Source of the DNA: Lysobacteraceae bacterium PS02065
Lineage (GTDB): Bacteria > Pseudomonadota > Gammaproteobacteria > Xanthomonadales > Rhodanobacteraceae
Direction of reading: 5' to 3'
Assembly: GCA_029959555.1 (NCBI GenBank)
Contig: JASCPI010000052.1
Coordinates: forward strand, 1-32,685
Length of the DNA stretch: 32,685 bases
Shown piece by piece: positions 7,261-15,446 of the stretch (the first letter of the stretch is position 1; every line of letters starts with the position of its first letter). A model generated the notes under the pieces. The model was not told the DNA's origin and did no database searches. It worked only from the letters and a program-made list of their open reading frames with translations. The translations under genes were made by a program, and so were the position numbers.

Positions 7261-8637
7261 TCACCCCGACACCCCGCCGGGCCGCGCGAAGCGCGCGACG
7301 AGGCGGAGGCCGGGACGCCCGGCGTCGTCGCGTGCCGCGTCGATCGCGATCTCGCCCTGGTGTGCCCATGCGCGCTCGCTGATACCGGCCAGCCCATTGC
7401 CGCGATGCATCGCGCGCGTCGCCGAATCGAGGCCGACGCCGTCGTCCTCGACGCTCCATGCGACCGTGCCGTCGGCCTCGACGGCGATGCGCACGTCGAC
7501 GCGCGTCGCCGCGGCATGGCGCATCGCATTGGTCAGCGCTTCCTGGGTCATGCGGTAGAGCGCGAGCGCGAAGTCGTCGTCGAACGTGTCGAGCGCGGCA
7601 TCGAGATGGAGCTCGACGCGCGCGCCTTCACCGGGACGCTCGTTCCAGCTGCGGGCGAGATCCTCGAGCAGGCGACGCAACGGCACGGCCTCGCCCTCGA
7701 CACGCGGATCCTGCGGACGCAGTTCGCGCAGCAGGTCGCGCACGTCCTCGTGGACGCGCCGGCAGTGGTCGGCGAAACCGCGCACGACGGCCTGCACGTC
7801 GGGACGCTCGCCGACCTGCTGAGCCAGCCACGCCGCGTCGGCGCGCATGGCGGTGAGCACCTGACCGAACTCGTCGTGCAGCTCGCGCGCGATGCGCGCA
7901 CGCTCGTCCTCCTGCAGCGTGAGCAGCTTGAGGCTCAGCGTGCGGCGCACGTTCTGCGCCTCGTCGAGCGCACCGGCCATGTGGTTGAGCGACTGGCCGA
8001 CCGCGTCGAGCTCGCGCATCGACAAGGCCGGCACGCGCCACGCGTAGTCGGCGCGCTGGTAATGCCCGATCGCGACGTGGATGGGCTGCAGCGGCGCGAG
8101 CGCACGCCGCAGTGCCCAGTAGATCGCGGCGAGCGTGAGCACGCCGTAGCCGAACAGCATGACCAGCAGGCTCGCGGTGTCTTCGAAGGCCTCGTCCTGC
8201 TCGCTGACCGGATTGAGCATGAAGGTCGCGACGAAGCGCACGCCTTCGTCGCGGCGAATCACCCATGTCGTCGCCTGGCCTTCGCCGGGCTCGGTGGGAA
8301 GCATCGCGACGAAGGCACGCTCGACGAGCGACAGCGGCTCCGGTGGTGCCGGCGAGACGACCTCGCGGCCGGCGACGTCGGCGACGCGCAGCTGCAGGTG
8401 GCGCATGCGCCCCGAGCCCGCGATCTCGCGCAACGCGGCAAGGTGGCCGTCGAGCGTGTCGATGTCGTCCTCCTGCAGCGCGCTGAGCAGTTCGAACGCA
8501 CGCACGACCTCGGCCGCGCCGCGCCCCTCGTGCTCGACGTCGAACTGCGCACGCCACATCGCGAACACGAACGCACCGAGGAACATCGCCGCGGAGACCG
8601 CGGCGATCCGACCCATCAGAAACCGTGACATGTCCAT
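7261..8637 (-). CDS. HisKA_3-type sensor histidine kinase, partner of the adjacent regulator
   Basis: A 458-residue membrane sensor kinase. Transmembrane segment 1 (about 8-28) is followed by a periplasmic sensing region of about 125 residues with no family I recognise. Transmembrane segment 2 (about 154-176) leads into a HAMP-like linker (177-230). The HisKA_3 dimerisation box holds RIARELHDEFGQ with phospho-acceptor His254. The ATPase domain has an N box (EALTNAMRHA, Asn370), G1 (VEDDGVGLD, 397-404) and G2 (GNGLAGI, 413-419). HisKA_3 kinases normally pair with LuxR-type regulators such as the one ending 10 bp away on the opposite strand. The gene is convergent with its partner rather than in an operon. 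Its promoter region is shared with the divergent TonB receptor gene. FlhS and MxaY are plausible functional counterparts. A second ATG at 8631 is an alternative start. Confidence 0.9.
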   Translation of the reverse strand: MDMSRFLMGRIAAVSAAMFLGAFVFAMWRAQFDVEHEGRGAAEVVRAFELLSALQEDDIDTLDGHLAALREIAGSGRMRHLQLRVADVAGREVVSPAPPEPLSLVERAFVAMLPTEPGEGQATTWVIRRDEGVRFVATFMLNPVSEQDEAFEDTASLLVMLFGYGVLTLAAIYWALRRALAPLQPIHVAIGHYQRADYAWRVPALSMRELDAVGQSLNHMAGALDEAQNVRRTLSLKLLTLQEDERARIARELHDEFGQVLTAMRADAAWLAQQVGERPDVQAVVRGFADHCRRVHEDVRDLLRELRPQDPRVEGEAVPLRRLLEDLARSWNERPGEGARVELHLDAALDTFDDDFALALYRMTQEALTNAMRHAAATRVDVRIAVEADGTVAWSVEDDGVGLDSATRAMHRGNGLAGISERAWAHQGEIAIDAARDDAGRPGLRLVARFARPGGVSG

Positions 8638-8663
8638 CGGAGTTTTCGCACGTCCACCGAGCA

Positions 8664-8676
8664 GGAAGTTTTCCCG
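8664..8676 (+). promoter_or_regulatory. shared motif GGAA-N3-TTCCCG, between kinase and TonB receptor genes
   Basis: GGAAGTTTTCCCG followed by A, one base different from the identical mxaF and response-regulator copies and sharing GCA before it with the mxaF copy. It lies 27 bp upstream of the kinase ATG and 76 bp upstream of the receptor ATG, so it could control both. A partial copy, GGAGTTTTCG (8639-8648), lies between it and the kinase gene. Confidence 0.5.
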
Positions 8677-8751
8677 ATCCACCACGCGCCGCCACGACAA
8701 CGGTTCGCGATGCACCCCATCGACGACCGGACAACCAAGGGAGAAGGGTCC

Positions 8752-10989
8752 ATGACCGTCCGCAGCACAGCGTTCCGCCATCGCCGCAAGCCCGCTTCGA
8801 TCAGGCCTTCGGCGTTCGTCCTGGCGACATTCTGCATGATGGAGATGCCCTCCTCACGCGCCGAGACCGAGCGTCGCGAGGAGGAGGACGCGGTCACGCT
8901 GCCGCTGATCGACGTGCGCGAGATCCTGCCGCACCAGCCCGAGGACGCGCCCGGCGCGACCGGCATCCTCACCGCCGAGGAGATCGACAAGCTGCTGCCG
9001 TACACCGTGCACGACGCGCTCGACTTCATCCCCGGCGTGCACACGCAGGACGACGATGTCTTCGCGCGGCGCTCGGGCATCGGCATCCGCGGTGCGCCTT
9101 CGCGTCGCTCGCGCAAGGTGCTCATGCTCGAGGACGGCACGCCGATCAACGCCTCGACCTACCTCGACTCGAGCACCCACTACACGCCGCCGATGGAACG
9201 CCTCGAGCGCATCGACGTGCTCAAGGGCAACGGCCAGATCCTGCACGGCCCGCTCAACAACCACGGCATCGTCAACTTCCGCAACAAGGCACCGACCGCA
9301 ACGCCCGAGACGACCGCCGAGTTCGCATTCGGCAACCACGCGACCTCGAAGCAGCACGTCATGCATCGTCGAACCGACGGCGATCTCGGCAGCGTGCTGT
9401 CGTACACGCACCTCAAGGGTGACGGCGTGTTCGACGTCGAGGACACCGAGTACCACGACCTCTACGCGGGCTTCGACTACCGCCTCGACGACCGCCAGGA
9501 CCTGCACGTCTCGCTGACGTACCTGCGCGAGCGTTCGCACTACGACGAGAGCAATCTCACGCCGCAGGAGTACGCGATCGACCCGTTCCGCAAGCGTGGC
9601 CGCTTCGGCCAGGAATACGACACGATCGCGGTGAACTACGCCAAGCTCGATCTCGTCCACAACATCGACCTCTCGTCGCAGTGGCGTTCGTCGACGAAGT
9701 TCTTCGCCACCGACCTCGATCGTCCGCGCTTCACGGTCGATCCCGGCGAGTACCTCGTCGGCGCGCTGCCCGACCTCGTGCTCGACGACGGCGACGGCAC
9801 GTTCGTGCCGGGTGCGGACGGCAACGGGCAGATGATCAGCCGCGACCGCCACTACCGCACGTTCGGCCTCGAGAACCGCATGGAAGTCGGCGGCATCACG
9901 ATCGGCTCGGTCGACCACACGCTGCAATGGGGAGCGCGCGTCGAACGCCACCTGTTCCTCGACAAGCGCACCGAGGGCGAGGTCGGCGAGATCCTCGACG
10001 AGGGCAACCGCGGCGAGACCACGCGCAAGGAACCGTACCAGTCGTCGGCCGTGTCGCTGTTCGTGCAGGACGTCATGCGATTCGGCGACTGGACCTTCAC
10101 GCCGGGCCTGCGCGCCGAGCGCTACACGCAGCGTCGCCAGCGCACGTTCCCGACGCGCGAGGCGCGCGAGGAGTACGAGAAGACGATCGCCCTGCCCGGC
10201 ATCAGCCTGCTCTACGACGGCTGGCGCGACACCCACGTGTTCGCGAGCGTGCAGCGCGGCTACACGCCCGCGACCGCGCGCGGTAGCGACTTCCCGCTCG
10301 TGCCCGAGATCGGCGTCAACAGCCAGATCGGCCTGCGCTCGAACGTCGGCGCCGGTCTCGCCGTCGAGGCCGCGGTGTTCCACAACAAGCTGCGCGACAC
10401 CCTCGTGCAACTGCCCTTCATCGACCCGGCCAGCGGCGAGGACCTCTTCATCAACGCCGCCGATTCCAAGGCCACCGGCATCGACCTCGGCGTGCGCCTG
10501 GATTCGTCGGCGTTCACCGGTTCGGCGCTCAACGTCTACGGCCTGCTCGCCTACAGCTACACCGACGCCGTGTTCACCCAGGGCGCGAGCAAGGGCAACC
10601 GCGTGCCCGAGGTGCCGATGCATTCGGGCAGCCTCACGCTCGGTCTCGAGCACGACAAGGGTTGGCACGTCAGCGCGACGGTCACGCGCCAGGGCGAATT
10701 CTTCACCGATCCCGCGAACACACGCGATCCGATCCTCGCCAACGAGGACGGCGAGCCGCTCGGACCCGAGGACGTGATCGACCTGCGCGAACCGATCGTG
10801 CTCGGCCTCGTGCCGGGCCGCACGCTGCTGTCGGCGCGCGCGAGCTGGGCGATTCCGAACACGAAGGCCACGTTGTGGGTGCAGGGCCGCAACCTCACCG
10901 ACAAGCGCTACATCTCCGATTACGCCAACGGCCTGCGCCCCGGCGCCGAACGCACGGTGATCGGCGGCGTGACGCTGCGTTTCCAGTAG
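8752..10989 (+). CDS. TonB-dependent outer-membrane receptor (FecA-like plug)
   Basis: A 745-residue outer-membrane transporter that would import a substrate using energy from TonB-ExbBD. After a long signal peptide (to about residue 37, PSSRA) comes a probable TonB box (DAVTLPLIDV). The plug domain has GIGIRGAPSRRSRKVLMLEDG and PPMERLERIDVLKGNGQILHGP, the pattern of ferric-dicitrate-type (FecA) receptors; the barrel follows, ending GGVTLRFQ. It lacks the N-terminal signalling domain of FecA itself and no ECF sigma/anti-sigma pair is nearby. A strong ribosome binding site (AGGGAGAAGGG) precedes the ATG. Substrate is unknown: iron chelate by family resemblance, but the shared motif and the neighbouring methanol genes make a metal or cofactor for methanol oxidation possible. 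Confidence 0.9.
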   Translation: MTVRSTAFRHRRKPASIRPSAFVLATFCMMEMPSSRAETERREEEDAVTLPLIDVREILPHQPEDAPGATGILTAEEIDKLLPYTVHDALDFIPGVHTQDDDVFARRSGIGIRGAPSRRSRKVLMLEDGTPINASTYLDSSTHYTPPMERLERIDVLKGNGQILHGPLNNHGIVNFRNKAPTATPETTAEFAFGNHATSKQHVMHRRTDGDLGSVLSYTHLKGDGVFDVEDTEYHDLYAGFDYRLDDRQDLHVSLTYLRERSHYDESNLTPQEYAIDPFRKRGRFGQEYDTIAVNYAKLDLVHNIDLSSQWRSSTKFFATDLDRPRFTVDPGEYLVGALPDLVLDDGDGTFVPGADGNGQMISRDRHYRTFGLENRMEVGGITIGSVDHTLQWGARVERHLFLDKRTEGEVGEILDEGNRGETTRKEPYQSSAVSLFVQDVMRFGDWTFTPGLRAERYTQRRQRTFPTREAREEYEKTIALPGISLLYDGWRDTHVFASVQRGYTPATARGSDFPLVPEIGVNSQIGLRSNVGAGLAVEAAVFHNKLRDTLVQLPFIDPASGEDLFINAADSKATGIDLGVRLDSSAFTGSALNVYGLLAYSYTDAVFTQGASKGNRVPEVPMHSGSLTLGLEHDKGWHVSATVTRQGEFFTDPANTRDPILANEDGEPLGPEDVIDLREPIVLGLVPGRTLLSARASWAIPNTKATLWVQGRNLTDKRYISDYANGLRPGAERTVIGGVTLRFQ

Positions 10990-11091
10990 TCCGGTTCCAC
11001 GCCGCGGCGGGCGACCGCCGCGGCGACACGCATCACGACAAGGGATCGCACCGCCCCGGTGACGACCCGCCAATGAAGAAGGGAGAGCAGC

Positions 11092-13629
11092 ATGTCCACC
11101 CGCCACACCCCGATCCGTCACGACGCTTCACGGCCACGCCCGCGCGCGATCACGCTCGCCGTGCTCGGCGCGCTCGCCGCGTCGGCCGTCGCGCAGGCAC
11201 AGCCCGCGCTGCCTTCCGACGGCGACGAGCTGCCCGCCGTCACCGTCATCGGCATCACGCCGCTGCCCGGTGCCGCACTCGACAAGGACCAGATCGCCGC
11301 GCCCGTGCAGATCGCCACCGGCGAGGAGATCGCGCGCAGCAACGCGATCGACCTCACCGCCTACATGAACCGCGCGCTCGGCAGCGTCTACGTCAACGAC
11401 ATCCAGAACAACCCGCTGCAGCCCGACATCAACTACCGCGGCTACACGGCCTCGCCGCTGCTCGGCACGCCGCAAGGCCTGTCCGTGTACCTCGACGGCG
11501 TGCGCCTCAACCAGCCGTTCGGCGACGTGGTCAGCTGGGACCTGATCCCGCGTGCGGCGATCACCTCGATGGCGCTGATGCCCGGATCGAACCCGCTGTT
11601 CGGCCTCAACACGCTCGGCGGTGCCTTGTCGATCCGCACCAAGGATGGCTTCAGCGCACCGGGTGCCGCGATCCAGCTCGGCTACGGTTCCGATTCGCGT
11701 CGCGCCGCCGAGTTCGAGATCGGCGGCCATGCCGACAGCGGCGTGCACGGGTACCTCACCGGCAACCAGCTCGAGGACGACGGCTGGCGCGACGATTCGC
11801 CGACCGACGCGAAGCAGCTGTTCGGCAAGATCGGCTGGCGCAACGACACCACCGACATTTCGCTGACCGGCGCCTGGGCCGACACCGACCTCACCGGAAA
11901 CGGCCTGCAGGAACAGCGCTTCCTCGAGCGCGACTACGCGAGCGTCTACACCAAGCCCGACAACACGACCAACCGCTCGGACTTCCTCAACCTGTCCGCG
12001 ACCCACCGCTTCAACGAGACGCTGTCGTTCTCGGGCAATGCCTGGTGGCGCCGCATCGAGACGACGACGTACAACGGCGACATCAACGAGGAGGCGCTCG
12101 AGGAGAACGTCTACCAGCCCAGCGCGGCCGAGCGCGAAGCCCTCGCGGCTGCCGGTTACACGGGTTTCCCCGTCAGCGGCGAGACCGCCGCGAATACACC
12201 GTTCCCGTACTGGCGCTGCATCGCCAACGTGCTGCTCAACGACGAGCCGAACGAGAAGTGCAACGGCCTCATCAACCGCACCGCGACGAACCAGATCGAT
12301 CGTGGGGTCTCGGGCCAGTTCACGCTCGACGGCAGCCTCGGCGATCGTCGCAACGTACTCGTGTTCGGCGCGTCCGCCAATGCGAGTCATTCTCGTTTCC
12401 GACAGACGTCGCAGTTCGGCTACCTCTCGCCCGATCGTGGCGTGGTCGGCGTCGACGGCCCCGGCGCGTTCGCCGACGGCACGCAGGAGTCGGAGAACGC
12501 GTTCGACGCGCGCGTCGACCTCGGCGGCCGCACGCGCACGTGGAGCGTCTTCGCGAGCGACACGATCGAGCTCGCGCCGGCGCTCGCGCTGACCGTGTCG
12601 GGTCGCTACGACCACACGCGCGTGAAGAACCGCGATGCGATCACGCCCGGAGGCGAACCCGGCTCGCTCGACGGCGACCACACGTTCGACCGCTTCAATC
12701 CCGCCGTCGGCCTCACGTTCGCGCCGTCGGAGGCGTGGAGTGCCTACCTCGGCTACAACGAGGGCAGCCGCGCGCCGTCGGCGATCGAACTCGGCTGTGC
12801 CGATCCCGAGAACCCGTGCCGCCTGCCGAACTCGATGGCCGGTGATCCGCCGCTCGAACAGGTCGTGACCAAGACGATCGAAGCCGGCCTGCGTGGCGAT
12901 GCGGGCGGCTTCGCGTGGAACGCGGGCGTGTTCCGCGCCGACAACCACGACGACATCATGTTCGTGTCCGACGAGCAGGCCGGTTTCGGCTACTTCCGCA
13001 ACTTCGGCGAGACGCGCCGCCAGGGCGTCGAGCTCGGTGCCTCGACGCAACTCGGTGCATTCCGCCTCGGCGCGAACTACACCTACCTCGACGCGACCTA
13101 CCGCAGCGAGGAGGAGGTCAACGGCGAAGGCAACAGCTCCAACGAGGAAGGCAACGGCTTTGAAGGCGCGATCGAGATCGAACCGGGCGACCGCATCCCG
13201 CTCGTGCCGCGCCACCTGTTCAAGGCCTCGGTGCAGTGGGACGTGACCGAACGCTTCACGCTCGATGCCGACATGATCGCGCTCTCGGGCGTGTACGCGC
13301 GCGGCAACGAAAACAACCGGCACGAACCCGACGGCCTCTACTACCTCGGCAAGGGCAAGACCGGCGGCTACGCGGTGACCAACCTCGGCGCGAGCTTCCG
13401 CCCGACACCGTCGCTGACCGTGTTCGCGCAGGTCAACAACGTGTTCGACCGCCAGTACTACACCGCGGCGCAACTGGCCGCGACCGGCTTCACCGACGAC
13501 GGCAGCTTCATCGCACGCCCGTTCGCGACGCCGGTCATCGACGGCGAGCGTCCGCTGCGCCACGCGACGTTCTACGCACCGGGCGCACCACGCGCGTTCT
13601 GGGTCGGCGTGCGCTACGCGTTCTACTGA
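11092..13629 (+). CDS. TonB-dependent outer-membrane receptor (second)
   Basis: An 845-residue receptor with a signal peptide (cleavage near AVAQAQ, about residue 37), a probable TonB box (PAVTVIG), and a plug with NYRGYTASPLLGTPQGLSVYLDG and NPLFGLNTLGGALSIRTKDG. A 22-strand-type barrel ends VGVRYAFY. Barrel segments such as NFGETRRQGVELG and NYTYLDATYRSE resemble the E. coli PQQ transporter PqqU (YncD), though these patterns are common among receptors. An acidic insert at about residues 674-702 is rich in Glu, Asn and Gly and should lie in an extracellular loop. It follows the first receptor by 102 bp with its own ribosome binding site, and is followed by a strong terminator. It is probably cotranscribed with the first receptor; substrate unknown. 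Confidence 0.92.
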   Translation: MSTRHTPIRHDASRPRPRAITLAVLGALAASAVAQAQPALPSDGDELPAVTVIGITPLPGAALDKDQIAAPVQIATGEEIARSNAIDLTAYMNRALGSVYVNDIQNNPLQPDINYRGYTASPLLGTPQGLSVYLDGVRLNQPFGDVVSWDLIPRAAITSMALMPGSNPLFGLNTLGGALSIRTKDGFSAPGAAIQLGYGSDSRRAAEFEIGGHADSGVHGYLTGNQLEDDGWRDDSPTDAKQLFGKIGWRNDTTDISLTGAWADTDLTGNGLQEQRFLERDYASVYTKPDNTTNRSDFLNLSATHRFNETLSFSGNAWWRRIETTTYNGDINEEALEENVYQPSAAEREALAAAGYTGFPVSGETAANTPFPYWRCIANVLLNDEPNEKCNGLINRTATNQIDRGVSGQFTLDGSLGDRRNVLVFGASANASHSRFRQTSQFGYLSPDRGVVGVDGPGAFADGTQESENAFDARVDLGGRTRTWSVFASDTIELAPALALTVSGRYDHTRVKNRDAITPGGEPGSLDGDHTFDRFNPAVGLTFAPSEAWSAYLGYNEGSRAPSAIELGCADPENPCRLPNSMAGDPPLEQVVTKTIEAGLRGDAGGFAWNAGVFRADNHDDIMFVSDEQAGFGYFRNFGETRRQGVELGASTQLGAFRLGANYTYLDATYRSEEEVNGEGNSSNEEGNGFEGAIEIEPGDRIPLVPRHLFKASVQWDVTERFTLDADMIALSGVYARGNENNRHEPDGLYYLGKGKTGGYAVTNLGASFRPTPSLTVFAQVNNVFDRQYYTAAQLAATGFTDDGSFIARPFATPVIDGERPLRHATFYAPGAPRAFWVGVRYAFY

Positions 13630-13637
13630 GCACCACG

Positions 13638-13665
13638 GCCCGCCTCCGCGAGGGGGCGGGCTTTT
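13638..13665 (+). terminator. Rho-independent terminator after the TonB receptor genes
   Basis: A 10-bp stem (13638-13647 with 13652-13661, one G-T pair), a GCGA loop, then TTTT. It starts 9 bp after the receptor stop codon. Confidence 0.9.
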
Positions 13666-13708
13666 CGCAACACGCCACGACGCCGCATGCATTCACCACT
13701 CGGGCATC

Positions 13709-13741
13709 GCGTAGGGCGGAACCGCCGCAGGCGATTCCGCC
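13709..13741 (+). repeat. GTAG-type REP hairpin, copy 1
   Basis: GCGTAGGGCGGAACCGCCGC followed by AGGCGATTCCGCC. The GGCGGAA and TTCCGCC arms form a hairpin next to a GTAG tetranucleotide, the signature of REP elements mobilised by REP-associated tyrosine transposases (RAYTs), frequent in Stenotrophomonas and relatives. No RAYT gene is in the window. The region 13666-14323 contains this, the two larger repeat copies and no gene. Confidence 0.8.
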
Positions 13742-13848
13742 GTGCACGGCGACAGGGGGCATGGTGAGAACGTGGCATGCCATGGCATCACGCCCGTCCC
13801 GGCGGCATAACGTTTTTCGCAAGGAGCGTCGATAAGCACCGGCGCATG

Positions 13849-13971
13849 AACCTCCGCGAGCGGCTCGCGACTCGTGCGGGCGTATCGTTCTCCACGGCGG
13901 AATCCGCTGCGCGGGTTCCGCCCTACCCGTGCCTCGGCGCGTACGGCGGAACCGCCACAGGCGATTCCGCC
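13849..13971 (+). repeat. paired REP (BIME-like) repeat, copy A
   Basis: A 123-bp unit. It starts AACCTCCGCGAGCGGCTCGC. It contains an inverted REP hairpin (GGCGGAA...TTCCGCC then CTAC, ending near 13926) and, after a short spacer, a direct REP hairpin (GTACGGCGGAA...TTCCGCC, 13939-13971). The first 84 bp are repeated exactly at 14064-14147. Two REPs in opposite orientation resemble the BIME arrangement. The second hairpin has diverged slightly (GTAC and CCACAG). Confidence 0.85.
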
Positions 13972-14063
13972 GTGCCCGGTGACGCCGTCGCACGCCATGG
14001 CATCACGAACCTCCCTGGGCAAGACGTTTCTCGCGGCGGATTTGCGTGAAGCACCAACGCGTA

Positions 14064-14187
14064 AACCTCCGCGAGCGGCTCGCGACTCGTGCGGGCGTAT
14101 CGTTCTCCACGGCGGAATCCGCTGCGCGGGTTCCGCCCTACCCGTGCACTCGGCGCGTAGGGCGGAACCGCCGCAGGCGATTCCGCC
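14064..14187 (+). repeat. paired REP (BIME-like) repeat, copy B
   Basis: Second copy of the 13849-13971 unit, offset 215 bp. The first 84 bp are identical. The second hairpin (14155-14187) matches the copy at 13709-13741 exactly over 33 bases. The linkers between units are also related but diverged (both contain GCCATGGCATCACG and a CGTTT.TCGC segment), so the whole region is about two and a half tandem 215-bp units. Confidence 0.85.
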
Positions 14188-14323
14188 CTGCACGACGACA
14201 TCCGCCGCATGCCGCGGCTCCGCGGAAATGCGCAGGGCATGACGTCCTTCGTGAAACGTTCACGTGATGCGCCGACGCCCACTTTCACCCACGGTGCGTG
14301 ACTCATGGCGCACGAACGTTGCC

Positions 14324-14878
14324 TCACGCGCCGCGGTGCTTGCCCTTCCACGGTGCGTAGAACGCGCGGATGCGCGCGACGTCGGCGTCGACGTCGGCGG
14401 TGGTCTCGAACACGGGGCCGAAGCCGATCGTACGTTCGGGATAGTGGAAATACACCGCCATGATCGGCACGTCGGCCGCGCGTGCGATGTGCCAGAAGCC
14501 GGTCTTCCATTTGTCGACACGGCGGCGCGTGCCCTCGGGCGCGATCGCGAGCCACAGCTGCGGCTGCTCGGCGAAGCGCGCGACCATCTGGTCGACGAGG
14601 CCGTGCGTCGCGCTGCGCTCGATCGGGATGCCGCCGAGCCGGCGCAGCAACCAGCCGAGCGGCCCGACGAACAGCTCGCGCTTGGCCATGAACGAGACGC
14701 GCGCACCGATCGCGACCTTGACCAGCAGACCCCATACGCCGTCCCACCACGAGGAGTGCGGCGCACCGACGAGAACGAGCCTGGATATATCGGGATACTC
14801 GCCGACGAAGCGCCAGCCGCAGCGTTCGAGCACCCAGCGCGCGAGGCGTCGCCACGCGTTCTGCGGGTACTGCGGCAT
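14324..14878 (-). CDS. PlsC-type lysophospholipid/1-acylglycerol-3-phosphate acyltransferase family protein
   Basis: A short (184-residue) member of the PlsC acyltransferase family. The HX4D active-site motif is present (His41-Ser-Ser-Trp-Trp-Asp46, in LVGAPHSSWWDG), as are the IPIERS block (84-89) and APEGTRRR (113-120). Members move an acyl chain onto a lysophospholipid or related acceptor at the inner membrane. At 184 residues it is shorter than PlsC proper (about 240), as in a common group of small acyltransferases of unknown acceptor, so the substrate is open. The ATG at 14878 gives a start consistent with the family. It is last in a minus-strand run after arfB, with 35 bp between. Confidence 0.88.
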   Translation of the reverse strand: MPQYPQNAWRRLARWVLERCGWRFVGEYPDISRLVLVGAPHSSWWDGVWGLLVKVAIGARVSFMAKRELFVGPLGWLLRRLGGIPIERSATHGLVDQMVARFAEQPQLWLAIAPEGTRRRVDKWKTGFWHIARAADVPIMAVYFHYPERTIGFGPVFETTADVDADVARIRAFYAPWKGKHRGA

Positions 14879-14913
14879 GGACGGCGGCAGCGGACGGTGC
14901 AGCAGGTCGTTGC

Positions 14914-15339
14914 TCAATCGCCACTCCAGTCGCGCGAGCCGCGGCCCTGCTTGATCGTCGCGCGCTTCTTCTTGCCGGTGATGCGACGTTCCTGCGAGGC
15001 ACGCGACGGCTTCGTCGCGACACGCTTCTTCGGCACGACGAGCGCAGCACGGATCACCTCGGCGAGGCGCGCCTGCGCGTCGTCGCGGTTCTTGGCCTGG
15101 TCGCGGAAGCGGCTCGCCTGGATGACGAGCACGCCTTCGTCGGTGAGGCGGCGATCGCGACGCGCGAGCAGGCGTTCGCGCAAGGCCTCGGGCAGCGACG
15201 GCGAGCGCGCGACGTCGAAGCGCAGTTCGACCGCGCTGGCGACCTTGTTGACGTTCTGGCCGCCGGGTCCCGACGCGCGCACGAAGCGCTCGACGAGTTC
15301 GTCGTCGGGGATCGACAGCTGGGAGTTGATCTCGAGCAT
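14914..15339 (-). CDS. arfB: ArfB alternative ribosome-rescue peptidyl-tRNA hydrolase
   Basis: Stop-codon-independent release factor that frees ribosomes stalled on truncated mRNA by hydrolysing peptidyl-tRNA. The 141-residue product has the catalytic Gly26-Gly27-Gln28 motif in ASGPGGQNVNKVASAVELRFDV. The basic C-terminal tail (VPKKRVATKPSRASQERRITGKKKRATIKQGR region) enters the empty mRNA channel in the E. coli protein YaeJ. Its length equals the family norm, and lack of the codon-recognition domain excludes RF1/RF2. It lies 107 bp after truC, same strand. Confidence 0.95.
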   Translation of the reverse strand: MLEINSQLSIPDDELVERFVRASGPGGQNVNKVASAVELRFDVARSPSLPEALRERLLARRDRRLTDEGVLVIQASRFRDQAKNRDDAQARLAEVIRAALVVPKKRVATKPSRASQERRITGKKKRATIKQGRGSRDWSGD

Positions 15340-15446
15340 GCGCGGATTCTAGCGGTGCGGCGCGCCGACTCCACGCTGCCGTGCGGCATGGCGACCCGAG
15401 CGGGGATACGGACGCCATCCATCGGCGCGAGCGTTGCGCGGGCGAG

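Noticed and set aside
8854..13692. Two very long minus-strand open frames (755 and 854 codons) opposite the TonB receptors
   Set aside because: They mirror the codon structure of the receptors, have low-complexity composition and no domain; the plus-strand genes have signal peptides, ribosome binding sites and receptor motifs.
13709..14187. CRISPR array
   Set aside because: Units are 215 bp apart, the repeats are hairpins of REP type, there are only two to three copies and no cas genes.
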